From contig NZ_KB894104.1 in assembly GCF_000374305.1 (NCBI RefSeq), forward strand, positions 1 through 64,000: a stretch of 64,000 bases of DNA. Reading direction: 5' to 3'. Shown here piece after piece: positions 15,739-23,925 of this stretch (its first letter is position 1; each line of letters begins with the position of its first letter). A program made the translations under genes and the position numbers. The notes beneath the pieces are model-generated. The model had not been told where the DNA came from, did not search any database, and saw only the letters and a program-made list of their open reading frames with translations. Source of the stretch: Actinomadura flavalba DSM 45200 (GTDB lineage Bacteria > Actinomycetota > Actinomycetes > Streptosporangiales > Streptosporangiaceae).

Positions 15739-16848
15739 TCACGAGACCGGGGCGCCCCAGCCGTTGGGGCAGGACGACGGCGTCGGGCCGAAGGCGTACC
15801 GCAGGAAGTCCTTCAGGTCCTCGCGCCAGTAGGACCAGGTGTGGGTTCCGCCGCCCCGGCAGTACCGGTGCGCCGAGCCCTGCTGCCGGAGCCTGGTGTG
15901 GAGCTTGTTGTTCTGTCCCAGCGCCAGCGATTCGAGCACGTCGAGGCCGCCGGTGCCCGTGTAGAGCGCGAACGTCGGCCGCTCGGCGGCGTAGACGCCG
16001 GTGAGGTCCCAGGGGTTGCGCTGCCGCCACGTGCCGTAGGGGCCGAAGACGTCCACGATGTCGCGGGCGAGGTGGCCGTCCTGACCCGCGCGGGCCCGCT
16101 GCGCCTCGGTGATCGCGGAGCCGGTGAGCAGGGTGAGGTTGTTGGCGATGACGGTCTGCTGCACGAGCATGTCGTCCACGATGTCGGTGATGCCGGAGAA
16201 CGCGGCGACGGCCGAGAACAGGCCGGGGTGGCGCCCGGCGTAGCTGAGCGCGCCGAACCCGCCCATGGAGTACCCCGCGATGGAGCGTCCGCCCCGGTTG
16301 GCGACGGTGCGGAAGTTGGCGTCGATCCACGGCAGGAGCTGCTGGATGTGGAACGTCTCCCACTGCGGGCGGCGCCCGGCCGCGTCGCCGGTCGCCCAGT
16401 CGGTGTAGAAGCCGGACTTGCCGCCGTCGGGCATGACCACGATGCCGTTGAAGGGGGTCGCGGCGACGGTCTCGGCGATCCGTCCCGACACGGCGGGCGC
16501 CGGGGCGGCCCAGGGCTTGGCGTCGTCGAGCGGATCGTTGGCGCCGTGCAGGAGGTAGAGCGACGGGTAGCGGGACGCGTTGCCGGACCTGTTGTAGCCC
16601 GCCGGAAGGTGGATGCGGACGTGCACCGGCTGGAAGATCGCGGCGGTGCCGACGACGGCGTCCAGCATGCGCGGGTCGCCGTCGACCTGTTGCAGGCTGT
16701 GCAGGGTGATGCCGTGGGAGTTCGGCCGGGGCAGGACGTGCGGCGCGGCGGCGTTCGCGACGGCGGGGGGCGCCGTCAGGAGGCCGAGCGCCAGTGCGCC
16801 GGCGGCGGACAGCGCGGCGGGCAGGCGGAGACGACGAAGGACGCGCAC
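15739..16848 (-). CDS. Secreted esterase, antigen-85/FrmB-like alpha/beta hydrolase
   Basis: A 369-residue secreted protein. Residues 1-34 form a Sec signal (RRLRLP, a hydrophobic core, then a cut near AVANAAA). The mature part is an alpha/beta hydrolase of the esterase D/mycolyltransferase-like family: YPSLYLLHGAND supplies the oxyanion region, GYSMGGFG gives nucleophile Ser194, and His of GGGTHTWSYW is the likely catalytic His. Two Cys residues in the C-terminal part may pair outside the cell. It is probably a carboxylesterase acting on extracellular esters. The start is GTG 16848 with AGGAG 4 nt upstream. It lies 23 nt downstream of the secreted lipase gene, so the two are probably cotranscribed. 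Confidence 0.88.
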   Translation of the reverse strand: MRVLRRLRLPAALSAAGALALGLLTAPPAVANAAAPHVLPRPNSHGITLHSLQQVDGDPRMLDAVVGTAAIFQPVHVRIHLPAGYNRSGNASRYPSLYLLHGANDPLDDAKPWAAPAPAVSGRIAETVAATPFNGIVVMPDGGKSGFYTDWATGDAAGRRPQWETFHIQQLLPWIDANFRTVANRGGRSIAGYSMGGFGALSYAGRHPGLFSAVAAFSGITDIVDDMLVQQTVIANNLTLLTGSAITEAQRARAGQDGHLARDIVDVFGPYGTWRQRNPWDLTGVYAAERPTFALYTGTGGLDVLESLALGQNNKLHTRLRQQGSAHRYCRGGGTHTWSYWREDLKDFLRYAFGPTPSSCPNGWGAPVS

Positions 16849-16871
16849 GAGACTCCTATTTCGGGGGACGG

Positions 16872-17594
16872 TCAGGCGGGGCAGGTGGTGGCGAGGGGGC
16901 CGCCGCGCAGCGCGGAGACGATGAGCTGCTGCATGGCGCGGTCCACCGGCTCGTCGGCGTGCTGGACGACGCGTCCCGCGCAGTACGCCTGGACGCTCGC
17001 GTTGGCGGCGCCGGGCAGCGGCTCCTTCTCGCCGGTGCCCTGCTCGCTGTACAGGTGGTAGGCGGGCAGTCCCGGCGGGACGGCCGGGGCCGCGTTGAGC
17101 TGGTTGAGGAACGCCGAGCCGGGCACGAGGTCACGGCACCCCTGGTAGACGTAGCAGGCCCAGCCGAGCGCGTCGCCCTTCTCGGCGGTGCCGACGCTGA
17201 CGTAGGTGCCGGTCTGCGCGAGCCCGCCGAGGAACTTGATGTAATGGCGTTGCGCGAGCCCGCCCATGGAGTGCCCGACGACGTCGACGCGCGCCGCCCC
17301 GGTCGCGGCGCGGATCGCGGCGACCCGGTCGGCCACGACCTGCGCCGACTGCGCGATCCCGGCCGTCCCGGCCGGATTACCGGCGAGCTGTGTGGAGTAC
17401 GCCGGATGGCCCTGGCTCGACAGGTAGGCCACCAGGTCGTCGAGTTTGGCCTGGTCGGCCTGGTAGCCCCCGACGACGAGGACCGGATTCCCGGCGACGG
17501 CGTGGGCCGCCCCCGCGGGGACCACGCCGAGCAGGGCACCGAGCGACACGACCGTCAGGACCCACCGGCGCGCGATGGAAGGTACAGGGAGCAT
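16872..17594 (-). CDS. Secreted triacylglycerol lipase-like hydrolase
   Basis: A 240-residue exported alpha/beta hydrolase. Residues 1-32 are a signal peptide (SIARRWVLTVVSLGALLG, cut near AAHA). NPVLVVGGYQAD replaces the HG oxyanion motif, and VVGHSMGGLAQRHYIK gives nucleophile Ser109, the lipase class 2/EstA-type box. Four Cys residues in the mature part suggest disulfides. The probable role is extracellular lipid or ester breakdown. The start is ATG 17594. With the downstream esterase it forms a two-gene exoenzyme unit divergent from the LysR gene at 17799, which may control it. Confidence 0.86.
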   Translation of the reverse strand: MLPVPSIARRWVLTVVSLGALLGVVPAGAAHAVAGNPVLVVGGYQADQAKLDDLVAYLSSQGHPAYSTQLAGNPAGTAGIAQSAQVVADRVAAIRAATGAARVDVVGHSMGGLAQRHYIKFLGGLAQTGTYVSVGTAEKGDALGWACYVYQGCRDLVPGSAFLNQLNAAPAVPPGLPAYHLYSEQGTGEKEPLPGAANASVQAYCAGRVVQHADEPVDRAMQQLIVSALRGGPLATTCPA

Positions 17595-17798
17595 GGGAGA
17601 CGCCCTTCGATGAATTCCGAACGTCCCTCGACCCTAAGCGCTCAATTTCACTTTCCCCGCATCCGGCGCCGGATTTAGCAGAAAAACAGCAACGGTCCAT
17701 CGAATGAATGAGACCGGCTAATATCCACTTTAGCGAGACTTATTGAACAGGCGGGGCCGCGACCTGAGAGGCCGCCCGGACCATCCAGAAAGGCGTCC
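17595..17798. promoter_or_regulatory. AT-rich divergent promoter region, lipase / LysR
   Basis: 204 nt that is clearly more A+T-rich than its surroundings (for example 17640-17740). It contains GGCTAATATCCACTTTAGC and related A/T patches of the kind LysR proteins bind, but no single T-N11-A operator stands out. GGCGCC lies within CCGGCGCCGG (17662-17671), a perfect 10-nt palindrome. Confidence 0.4.
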
Positions 17799-18740
17799 AT
17801 GGAACTGCGCCACGTCGAGGCGTTCCTCACCCTGGCCGAAGAACTGCATTTCCGCCGCACGGCCACCCGGATGCACGTCAGCCAGGGCCGGGTCAGCCAG
17901 CTCATCCGCGAACTGGAACACGAGATCGGCGCCCCCCTCTTCGAGCGGACGAGCAGGAGCGTCCGCCTCACCCCGCTCGGCGACCGCTTCCGGCGCCGCG
18001 CCGCCCCCGGCTACCGAACCCTCGGCGAGGCCCTGCGGACCACGCGGCAGGAGGCCCGGGAGGTGGGCGGCGAACTGAAGATCGGCTATCTCCCCGGCAT
18101 GGGCGGCTCCATGACCCGCACGATCACGGCCTTCGAGAACCTGCACCCCGGCTGCGAGGTCAGGGCCACCGCCCTGAGCCTCCCCGAGGCCCTGCTCCCC
18201 TACGAGTCCCTGACGACCGGTGCCTGCGACGTAGCCCTCACCTGGTCCCCCGACGCCGACCCGGCCCAGGTGAGGGCCTGCGGCCTCACCCTGGGCCCAC
18301 CCCTGGCAAAGATCCCAAGAGCGGTCATCGCCCCGGCCACCCACCCCCTGAGCGCCCGGACATCGGTCTCAATGAACGACCTGACCCACTACGAACTGCT
18401 CAACCTCAGCAACACAGTCCCCCAGCAGATCCGTGACCTATGGACCCCGAGCAGAACCCCGTCGGGGCTCCCCCTCCGCTACACCACCGAAGACGTCACC
18501 ACGATGACGGGCAGACAGGACCTCACCGCAGAAGACCTGATGATCCTCATAGCAAGAGGCCGCGGCCTCTACATCACCGTGACCGTCCTCCTGGACCGCT
18601 TCCCCTTCCCCGGCCTGACCCTGACCCCCATCAGAGACACACCCCCAAAACAAATAACCCCGATCTGGCTAACAAAAACCGAAACCCCAGCCATCCAAGC
18701 CCTGGCAACCCTCAACGAGAAAACAAGCCAACCCACATAA
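17799..18740 (+). CDS. LysR-family transcriptional regulator
   Basis: A 313-residue LysR regulator: the HTH at residues 1-60 (MELRHVEAFLTLAEELHF, HVSQGRVSQLIRELE) and a PBP-like effector domain from about 90. The start is ATG 17799 with AAAGG 7 nt upstream. It is divergent from the lipase/esterase pair, which makes that pair its most likely target. The last third of the gene (from about 18480) uses noticeably more A-ending codons (CCA, CAA, ATA, AAA) than its first half or its neighbours, and the protein ends with TNEKTSQ-like residues. This base shift may mark a boundary of acquired DNA. Confidence 0.88.
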   Translation: MELRHVEAFLTLAEELHFRRTATRMHVSQGRVSQLIRELEHEIGAPLFERTSRSVRLTPLGDRFRRRAAPGYRTLGEALRTTRQEAREVGGELKIGYLPGMGGSMTRTITAFENLHPGCEVRATALSLPEALLPYESLTTGACDVALTWSPDADPAQVRACGLTLGPPLAKIPRAVIAPATHPLSARTSVSMNDLTHYELLNLSNTVPQQIRDLWTPSRTPSGLPLRYTTEDVTTMTGRQDLTAEDLMILIARGRGLYITVTVLLDRFPFPGLTLTPIRDTPPKQITPIWLTKTETPAIQALATLNEKTSQPT

Positions 18741-18770
18741 AAGAAGACCAACCCACGAAAGATGAACCGA

Positions 18771-18832
18771 GGAGACGAAGACCCCGGCCACGCACGACGG
18801 GGCAAGGAGACGAAGACCCCGGCCACGCACGA
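18771..18832. repeat. Two perfect 27-nt direct repeats
   Basis: Bases 18771-18797 and 18806-18832 are identical over 27 nt (beginning GGAGACGAAGACCCCGG) with an 8-nt spacer, so the period is 35 nt. They lie between the LysR stop codon and the terminator of the second tRNA-Ala. The first 11 bases recur once more at about 50801. Their function is unknown. Confidence 0.8.
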
Positions 18833-18870
18833 TGGGGGCGTGGGGGCGGGGAGCCCCCACCTCGGGGGTT

Positions 18871-18890
18871 CCAGGGGGTCGTCCCCCTGG
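18871..18890. terminator. Hairpin downstream of the LysR gene
   Basis: CCAGGGGG (18871-18878), a TCGT loop, then CCCCCTGG (18883-18890), preceded by another G/C hairpin (GGGGGCGGGGAGCCCCC). The pair probably stops the LysR transcript before it runs antisense through the tRNA gene. Confidence 0.45.
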
Positions 18891-18904
18891 GTCAACATGA
18901 GCGA

Positions 18905-18941
18905 GACCCTCTAGTCCGCGCTTTTTGCGGACAAGAGGGTC
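18905..18941 (-). terminator. Terminator of the second tRNA-Ala gene
   Basis: A 15-bp stem with one mismatch (GACCCTCTAGTCCGC / GCGGACAAGAGGGTC), 10 nt past the tRNA 3' end. It is a diverged copy of the hairpin at 11437-11471. Confidence 0.7.
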
Positions 18942-18951
18942 CCTATTCGAG

Positions 18952-19024
18952 TGGAGCTATGGGGATTCGAACCCCAGACCTCCTCCATGCCATGGAGGCG
19001 CGCTACCAACTGCGCCATAGCCCC
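18952..19024 (-). tRNA. tRNA-Ala (anticodon GGC), copy 2
   Basis: Identical over all 73 nt to the copy at 11482-11554: acceptor GGGGCTA/TAGCTCC, anticodon loop ATGGCAT (GGC), no encoded CCA. Upstream of it begins the conserved gpgP-rsfS-nadD cluster, so this is probably the ancestral locus and the other copy the duplicate; that order is inference. Confidence 0.95.
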
Positions 19025-19094
19025 GCCGCTGCGTGGACGTGCATCCCGCAGCGTTCGGTCAGTCTAGCGGAGTTCGGGGGTGGGCTCGAACGGG

Positions 19095-19766
19095 TTAGGC
19101 GCCGTTCTCGGTGCGGTCGTCGCCGAGGACGGGTTCGGGGAGGGTGCCGGCGTTGTGCTCGACGAGGCGCCAGCCGCCGTCGCGCATCTCGGCGAGGACG
19201 GACCAGCAGCAGTTGGACAGGCCGCCGAAGCGTTCCCAGATGTTCTCGGGGATGCCGAGGAGGTGGGACATGCCGAGCCGGAGGGCGGCGCCGTGGGACG
19301 CGACGACGAGGAGGCCGGTGGGCGGCAGGTCGTCGACGGCTCGGTCGAGGGCGGCGCCGACGCGTTTGGCGACCTGGGCGCTGGTCTCGCCGCCGGGCGG
19401 CTGCCAGATGGCGTGCTCGGCGGGGTAGCGGGCGCGGATCTCGGGGCCGGTGAGCCCTTCCCATGCGCCGCCGTCGCGTTCGATGAGGTCGGCGTCGTGG
19501 GTGACGGTGAGGCCGGTGCGGGCGGCGAGGGCGTCGGCGGTGTCGGCGGCGCGCTGGAGCGGGGAGGCCAGGATCGCGGTGGGGCGCAGCGCGGCGAGCA
19601 GCGACGCGGCGCGTTCGGCCTGTTCGACGCCGACCTCGTCCAGCGGGATGTCGGTCTTGCCCTGGAAGCGGTTCTCGACGTTCCAGGCGGTGCGGCCGTG
19701 CCGCCACAGGACGAGGCGGCGCTTGCCGGGTTCGCGGGCGGGCCGCTCGTTGACCGCGTCACTCAC
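19095..19766 (-). CDS. Histidine phosphatase family protein, likely glucosyl-3-phosphoglycerate phosphatase
   Basis: A 223-residue phosphoglycerate-mutase-like phosphatase. The phosphohistidine motif is LWRHGRTAWN (His23), and VVASHGAALR supplies the second catalytic His. The Mycobacterium tuberculosis gene in the same position after nadD and rsfS encodes GpgP, which removes phosphate from glucosyl-3-phosphoglycerate in polysaccharide precursor synthesis. The synteny supports, but does not prove, that substrate. The start is GTG 19766, with GGGGAG 6 nt upstream, overlapping the rsfS gene by 8 nt, so the two are cotranslated. Confidence 0.85.
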   Translation of the reverse strand: MSDAVNERPAREPGKRRLVLWRHGRTAWNVENRFQGKTDIPLDEVGVEQAERAASLLAALRPTAILASPLQRAADTADALAARTGLTVTHDADLIERDGGAWEGLTGPEIRARYPAEHAIWQPPGGETSAQVAKRVGAALDRAVDDLPPTGLLVVASHGAALRLGMSHLLGIPENIWERFGGLSNCCWSVLAEMRDGGWRLVEHNAGTLPEPVLGDDRTENGA

Positions 19767-20160
19767 CGGAGCTCCCCACGGGCGCGTTGTGGATGTTGAC
19801 GTGCTCGGGCAGCTCGATGAGCGGGCAGTCCTTCCAGAGCCGTTCGAGCGCGTAGTAGACGCGGTCGTCCTGGTGCTGGACGTGCACGATGATGTCGGCG
19901 TAGTCGAGCAGGACCCAGCGTCCCTCGCGTTCGCCCTCGCGGCGGACGGGTTTGGCGTCGGCCTCTTCGCGGAGCCGCTTCTCGATCTCGTCGACGATGC
20001 CGCGGACCTGGCGGTCGTTGGAGGCGGAGCAGAGGACGAACGCGTCGGTGATGACGAGCTGGTCGCTCACGTCGTAGGCAAGGATGTCGTCGGCCAGCTT
20101 GTCGCCCGCCGCCTCGGCGGCGATCTGGACGAGCTGCGCCGCCCTGTCGGATGCGGTCAC
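19759..20160 (-). CDS. rsfS: Ribosome silencing factor RsfS
   Basis: A 133-residue RsfS/Iojap protein. It binds L14 on the 50S subunit and blocks subunit joining when nutrients fall. Motifs: DILAYDVSDQLVITDAFVLCSASNDRQVRGIVDEIE (quoted only as landmarks: LAYDVSDQ, FVLCSASNDRQV) and GRWVLLDYADIIVHV, the conserved WVLLDYGDVVVHVF-type strand. The length is typical. The start is GTG 20160. It is 157 nt downstream of nadD and overlaps the phosphatase gene, the usual actinobacterial order. Confidence 0.95.
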   Translation of the reverse strand: MTASDRAAQLVQIAAEAAGDKLADDILAYDVSDQLVITDAFVLCSASNDRQVRGIVDEIEKRLREEADAKPVRREGEREGRWVLLDYADIIVHVQHQDDRVYYALERLWKDCPLIELPEHVNIHNAPVGSSGE

Positions 20161-20317
20161 GGTGCTCTCGCGGTCCTCCCGGTCGGGGTCGTGTCCCGGG
20201 TCAAGCTTCTCACGGACACCCGCCGCCCGACCGGTTCGCCGGAGATGAGGTGCGCCGCCGGGAAGCCGCTCCGGGCGCTGTACCCCTCCAGGGTAGGCGG
20301 CGGGCGGCGGTGCGGCG

Positions 20318-20908
20318 TCAGGCGCTGTAGAGGGCGCGTTTGCCGATGTACTGCACGATGCCGTCGGGGACGAGATACCAGATGGGCTCGTCGGCGCGGA
20401 CGCGGTCGCGGCACTCGGTGGACGAGATCGCCAGCGCGGGAACTTCCATGAGGCTGACGCGGCCGCTGGGCAGGCCGGGGTCGGCGAGGCGGTGGCCGGG
20501 CCGGGTGACGCCGACGAAGTGGGCGAGCCCGAACAGTTCGTCGGTGTCGTGCCAGCCGAGCATCTTCTCCAGCGCGTCGGCGCCGGTGATGAAGAACAGG
20601 TCGGTGCCGGGGCCGTGGAGTTCGCGCATGTCGCGCAGGGTGTCGCGGGTGTAGGTGGGGCCGGGCCGGTCGATGTCGATGCGGCTGACGGAGAAGCGCG
20701 GGTTGGACGCGGTGGCGATGACGGCCATGAGGTAGCGGTCCTCGGCGGAGGTGGTCCGCCGGTCCTTGTGGGACGAGACCCCGGTCGGCACGAACACGAC
20801 CTCGTCGAGGTCGAAGACGTGCGCGACCTCGCTGGCCGCGACCAGGTGCCCGTGGTGGATGGGGTCGAACGTCCCGCCCATGATCCCGAGCCGCCGCTTT
20901 TGCGTCAT
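20318..20908 (-). CDS. nadD: Nicotinate-nucleotide adenylyltransferase
   Basis: A 196-residue NadD, which joins ATP to nicotinate mononucleotide to make deamido-[16 protein letters not shown] (residues 10-22) contains the HxGH nucleotidyltransferase motif, and the C-terminal [11 protein letters not shown] is the second signature. The length is normal. ATG 20908 has no Shine-Dalgarno sequence; instead TATTCT (20921-20916 on the minus strand) ends 7 nt before it, so a leaderless mRNA is likely. It heads the nadD-rsfS-phosphatase unit and is divergent from the M48 peptidase gene. Confidence 0.95.
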   Translation of the reverse strand: MTQKRRLGIMGGTFDPIHHGHLVAASEVAHVFDLDEVVFVPTGVSSHKDRRTTSAEDRYLMAVIATASNPRFSVSRIDIDRPGPTYTRDTLRDMRELHGPGTDLFFITGADALEKMLGWHDTDELFGLAHFVGVTRPGHRLADPGLPSGRVSLMEVPALAISSTECRDRVRADEPIWYLVPDGIVQYIGKRALYSA

Positions 20909-20915
20909 GCCGACG

Positions 20916-20921
20916 AGAATA
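20916..20921 (-). promoter_or_regulatory. -10 element of a leaderless nadD promoter
   Basis: TATTCT on the minus strand, 7 nt before the nadD ATG. There is no recognisable -35 at 16-18 nt. Confidence 0.45.
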
Positions 20922-21004
20922 GTCAGCGCGCCGATCATCGGGGTCACCCGGGCTCCGGCCGGAACCTCCGGGCGTCCGCGTTCGTCACAACTAACATGTC
21001 TGAT

Positions 21005-22054
21005 ATGACGACGAACACTCCGGATCGAGCGCGCACCCGCTTTCCCGGGATCAGTTCCCGGGCCTACGAACACCCCGCGGACCGCTCGGCGCTGGTCGCG
21101 CTGCGCTCGCTGTCCGGCTTCGACGTCGTCCTGCGGCGGCTCTCCGGGCTGTTCAACGAGCGGGCGTTCCGCCTGATGTTCCTGGGCGGGTCGGTGCGGG
21201 CGGGCGAGAGCCAGTTCCGCAACCTGCACGACATGGTGCGCGACGCGTCCTACATCCTGGACATGCCGGACGTCCCCGAGCTGTACGTGAAGCAGAGCCC
21301 GGTCGCGAACGCGATGGCGATCGGGTCGGACAAGCCGTTCATCGTGGTCACGACGGGTCTGCTCGACCTGCACGACGACGAGGAGCTGCGGTTCATCATC
21401 GGGCACGAGGTGGGGCACATCCTGTCCGGCCACGTCGTCTACCAGACGATGATGCAGATCCTGGTGCAGCTCGGGTCGCGGCTGGCGTGGCTGCCGCTGG
21501 GCAACATCGGCATCGCGGCGATCATCATGGGCTTGCAGGAGTGGTTCCGCAAGGCCGAGCTCTCCTCGGACCGCGCGGGCCTGCTGGCCGGTCAGGACCT
21601 CGCGGCGGCCAAGCGCGTCATGATGAAGATGGCGGGCGGCACGCGGCTGTCGGAGATGAACGCCGAGGCGTTCCACGCGCAGGCCCGCGAGTACGACGCG
21701 GCGGGCGACGTCCGCGACGGCCTGCTGAAGTTCATGAACCTGCTGGGCCAGTCGCACCCGTTCGCGGTGATCCGGTTCGCCGAGATCGACAAGTGGGCGG
21801 CGAGCGGCGAGTACGCCCGCATCATGGCCGGGGACTACCCGCGCCGCGACGACGACTCGCGCGCGAAGGTCACCGACGAGGTCCGCAACGCGGCCCGCTC
21901 CTACAAGGACTCGTGGGAGCGCAGCGCCGACCCGTTCATCGGCAAGGTCCGCGACGTGGCCGACGCGGCGGCGGGCGCGGCGGGCGGCCTGTTCGACCGC
22001 TTCAACCGCCGGGGCGGCGACGGCGGCACGACGACGCGTCCGTCCGACAACTAG
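21005..22054 (+). CDS. M48 family metallopeptidase
   Basis: A 349-residue protein with zinc motif HEVGH (about residues 134-138, in [16 protein letters not shown]) and the downstream [10 protein letters not shown] glutamate region, typical of the HtpX/Oma1-like M48 peptidases. One or two hydrophobic segments follow the zinc motif (about 155-180). The C-terminus is acidic and then Gly-rich (AAGAAGG, RRGGDGG). It probably degrades damaged membrane or cytosolic proteins. TAACAT (20992-20997) fits a -10 element 7 nt before ATG 21005; the in-frame ATG at 20996 overlaps this hexamer, so I prefer 21005. It is divergent from nadD. Confidence 0.9.
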   Translation: MTTNTPDRARTRFPGISSRAYEHPADRSALVALRSLSGFDVVLRRLSGLFNERAFRLMFLGGSVRAGESQFRNLHDMVRDASYILDMPDVPELYVKQSPVANAMAIGSDKPFIVVTTGLLDLHDDEELRFIIGHEVGHILSGHVVYQTMMQILVQLGSRLAWLPLGNIGIAAIIMGLQEWFRKAELSSDRAGLLAGQDLAAAKRVMMKMAGGTRLSEMNAEAFHAQAREYDAAGDVRDGLLKFMNLLGQSHPFAVIRFAEIDKWAASGEYARIMAGDYPRRDDDSRAKVTDEVRNAARSYKDSWERSADPFIGKVRDVADAAAGAAGGLFDRFNRRGGDGGTTTRPSDN

Positions 22055-22063
22055 CACCGCACG

Positions 22064-22101
22064 ACGAGAGGGCCGCCCCGGCGCCGGGGCGGCCCTCTCG
22101 T
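22064..22101. terminator. Bidirectional terminator
   Basis: A perfect 38-nt inverted repeat (arms of 19 nt beginning ACGAGAGGGCCGCCCC) between the converging M48 peptidase and phosphoesterase genes. Confidence 0.85.
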
Positions 22102-22114
22102 GCTCGTGCCGGGG

Positions 22115-23872
22115 TCAGAACGGCGCGGGCAGGATCAGCTCGACGTTGCGGTCCTCAAGTGTGCCGGGACGGTCCTCGCTGCGGTCCTGCCAGTCGTTGG
22201 CGGACAGTTCGCGGGACAGGGACGCCAGGTGGACGGGGTCTCCGAGACGTCCGCCGAAGGCGTCGGGGGCGGCGGAGTCCAGGACGGTCGCGAAGATCGA
22301 GAGGGTGCCGTCGGTGTTGTCGGCGATCTCGACGATGCGGCTCTGCTGCGGGAAGTCGATGTGGGCGGCGGTGTTGACCTCCCAGAACCCGCCCGGCCCG
22401 CCCTCCCGGCGGTGCGGGATGACCTCGTTGCGGTGGGTGTGGCCGTTGACCCACAGGACGACGTTCGGGAAGCGCAGCAGCAGCGCCTTGATCTCGTCGC
22501 CGAGGACGCGGTTCCCGCCGAGCGGGTTGCCGAGCGACCCGATGGGGTGGTGGCTGAACAGGACGAACAGCCGGTCCCGGACGTCGTGCCCGGCCGCCCC
22601 GCCGTTCGCGTCGAGGTAGCGGCGGCTGCCGGCCTTCAGTTCGGCCTCCAGCCACGCGAGCTGCCTCTTGTCCAGCGAGCCGTCGGAGTACCCGGCGGGG
22701 TTGACGGTGTCGAGGACGAGGCCGCGCATGACGCCCCGGTCGAACGCGTAGTAGGCGGTGCCGTCGCGCAGGTTGGCCTGGGTGAAGCCGTGGCCGCGCA
22801 GTTTCGCCGTCGTGGTGAAGTGCTCGCGGACGACCTCGGCGCGCGACAGGGTGCGGCGCCGCAGGTCCGGGGTGACCTGCCGGAACAGCCCGGCCGACCC
22901 GTTCTGTTCGCGGGCGAGCCGCACCAGCGCGCCGGGGTCCTTGCCGGTCAGGAGGTTCGCGACCTCCTTGGCCTGCCGGTCGCTGCCCGGTGCGCCGATC
23001 TTGATGCCGCCGGTGGCGAGGCCGCTGACGAGGGGGTTCGGCGGGATGAGGCCCTGCACGAGGCCGTCGTGGTTGCCGAACACGGCCAGCCACGGCGACT
23101 CCAGACCCGTCGCGGCGAAGGGCTTGCGGGCGGCGTCCAGAAGACCCTTGACGACGGGGAACCCGTGCTCGGTGAGCGCGACGTCGCGCTTGCCGCCGGG
23201 CGGCGGGCCGTCGGGGTGCCAGTAGCGGTCGTCGTAGACGGTGTGGTCCTGGACGCCCTCGAACCGGCGCGGGTCGCCGGAGTCGGGGGTGACGCGCTCG
23301 CCGTCGAGCAGGTCGATCACCCAGCGGACCTCGTTGTACTGGGCGTTGTCGGTGGTGTCGCCGGTGTTGATGGTGAAGGCGAGCGGCAGCCCGGTCGCGG
23401 GCCCGGCCCCGACGCGGTTCATGGCGCGGACCATGGCGTCGCCGACGTGGGTGCTCAGCGTCTCCTGCGGGCGCCACGCGCTGGAGAACGGCAGGAACGC
23501 GAGCACGTCGGTGAACCGGTCGGCCCACTCCAGCCGGGCGGGCGACTGGGCGTCGAGGACGTGCACGTCCGTCAGGTGCCCGAACGCGACCACGCCGCGG
23601 CGGCGCGCGGCGCGGGCGGGCGCGGCGACGCCGCCGAGGTCGTTCCGGACGATGTGGGGTTCGCCGGGCCCGCCGGTGATCAGGCGGTAGCCGCCCGCGC
23701 CGGGCGTGCCGAGGCGCAGCGTGCGGTCGAGGGTGGTCCCGGCGACGGGACCCTGGAGCGGGGGCGGCGCCGCCGTCGCGGGCCGCGTCGGCAGGAGGAG
23801 GCCGGTGGAGACGACCCCGGCGCCGAGCGCGGCTCCGCGCAGCACGCCGCGGCGGCTGATCTCTGCTGTCAC
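22115..23872 (-). CDS. Tat-exported metallophosphoesterase, TIGR03767-like
   Basis: A 585-residue calcineurin-type phosphoesterase. The N-terminal [14 protein letters not shown] is a twin-arginine export signal. The metal motifs appear in order: [27 protein letters not shown] and NGHTHRN. Length and layout fit the actinobacterial TIGR03767 group, whose substrate is not known. It should act outside the membrane. The start is GTG 23872. It is 53 nt downstream of the proA stop codon reading the same way, so it may be transcribed with proBA or from its own promoter. Confidence 0.88.
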   Translation of the reverse strand: MTAEISRRGVLRGAALGAGVVSTGLLLPTRPATAAPPPLQGPVAGTTLDRTLRLGTPGAGGYRLITGGPGEPHIVRNDLGGVAAPARAARRRGVVAFGHLTDVHVLDAQSPARLEWADRFTDVLAFLPFSSAWRPQETLSTHVGDAMVRAMNRVGAGPATGLPLAFTINTGDTTDNAQYNEVRWVIDLLDGERVTPDSGDPRRFEGVQDHTVYDDRYWHPDGPPPGGKRDVALTEHGFPVVKGLLDAARKPFAATGLESPWLAVFGNHDGLVQGLIPPNPLVSGLATGGIKIGAPGSDRQAKEVANLLTGKDPGALVRLAREQNGSAGLFRQVTPDLRRRTLSRAEVVREHFTTTAKLRGHGFTQANLRDGTAYYAFDRGVMRGLVLDTVNPAGYSDGSLDKRQLAWLEAELKAGSRRYLDANGGAAGHDVRDRLFVLFSHHPIGSLGNPLGGNRVLGDEIKALLLRFPNVVLWVNGHTHRNEVIPHRREGGPGGFWEVNTAAHIDFPQQSRIVEIADNTDGTLSIFATVLDSAAPDAFGGRLGDPVHLASLSRELSANDWQDRSEDRPGTLEDRNVELILPAPF

Positions 23873-23925
23873 AACGGTGAATCAGATCACAGCCACCTAC
23901 GTGACAACAAGAGCCGGAATGTCAC

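Noticed and set aside
11404-19024. tRNA-Ala copies as attL/attR of an integrative element
   Set aside because: There is no integrase or excisionase gene between them, and the similarity extends beyond the tRNA into the terminator, so plain duplication fits as well.
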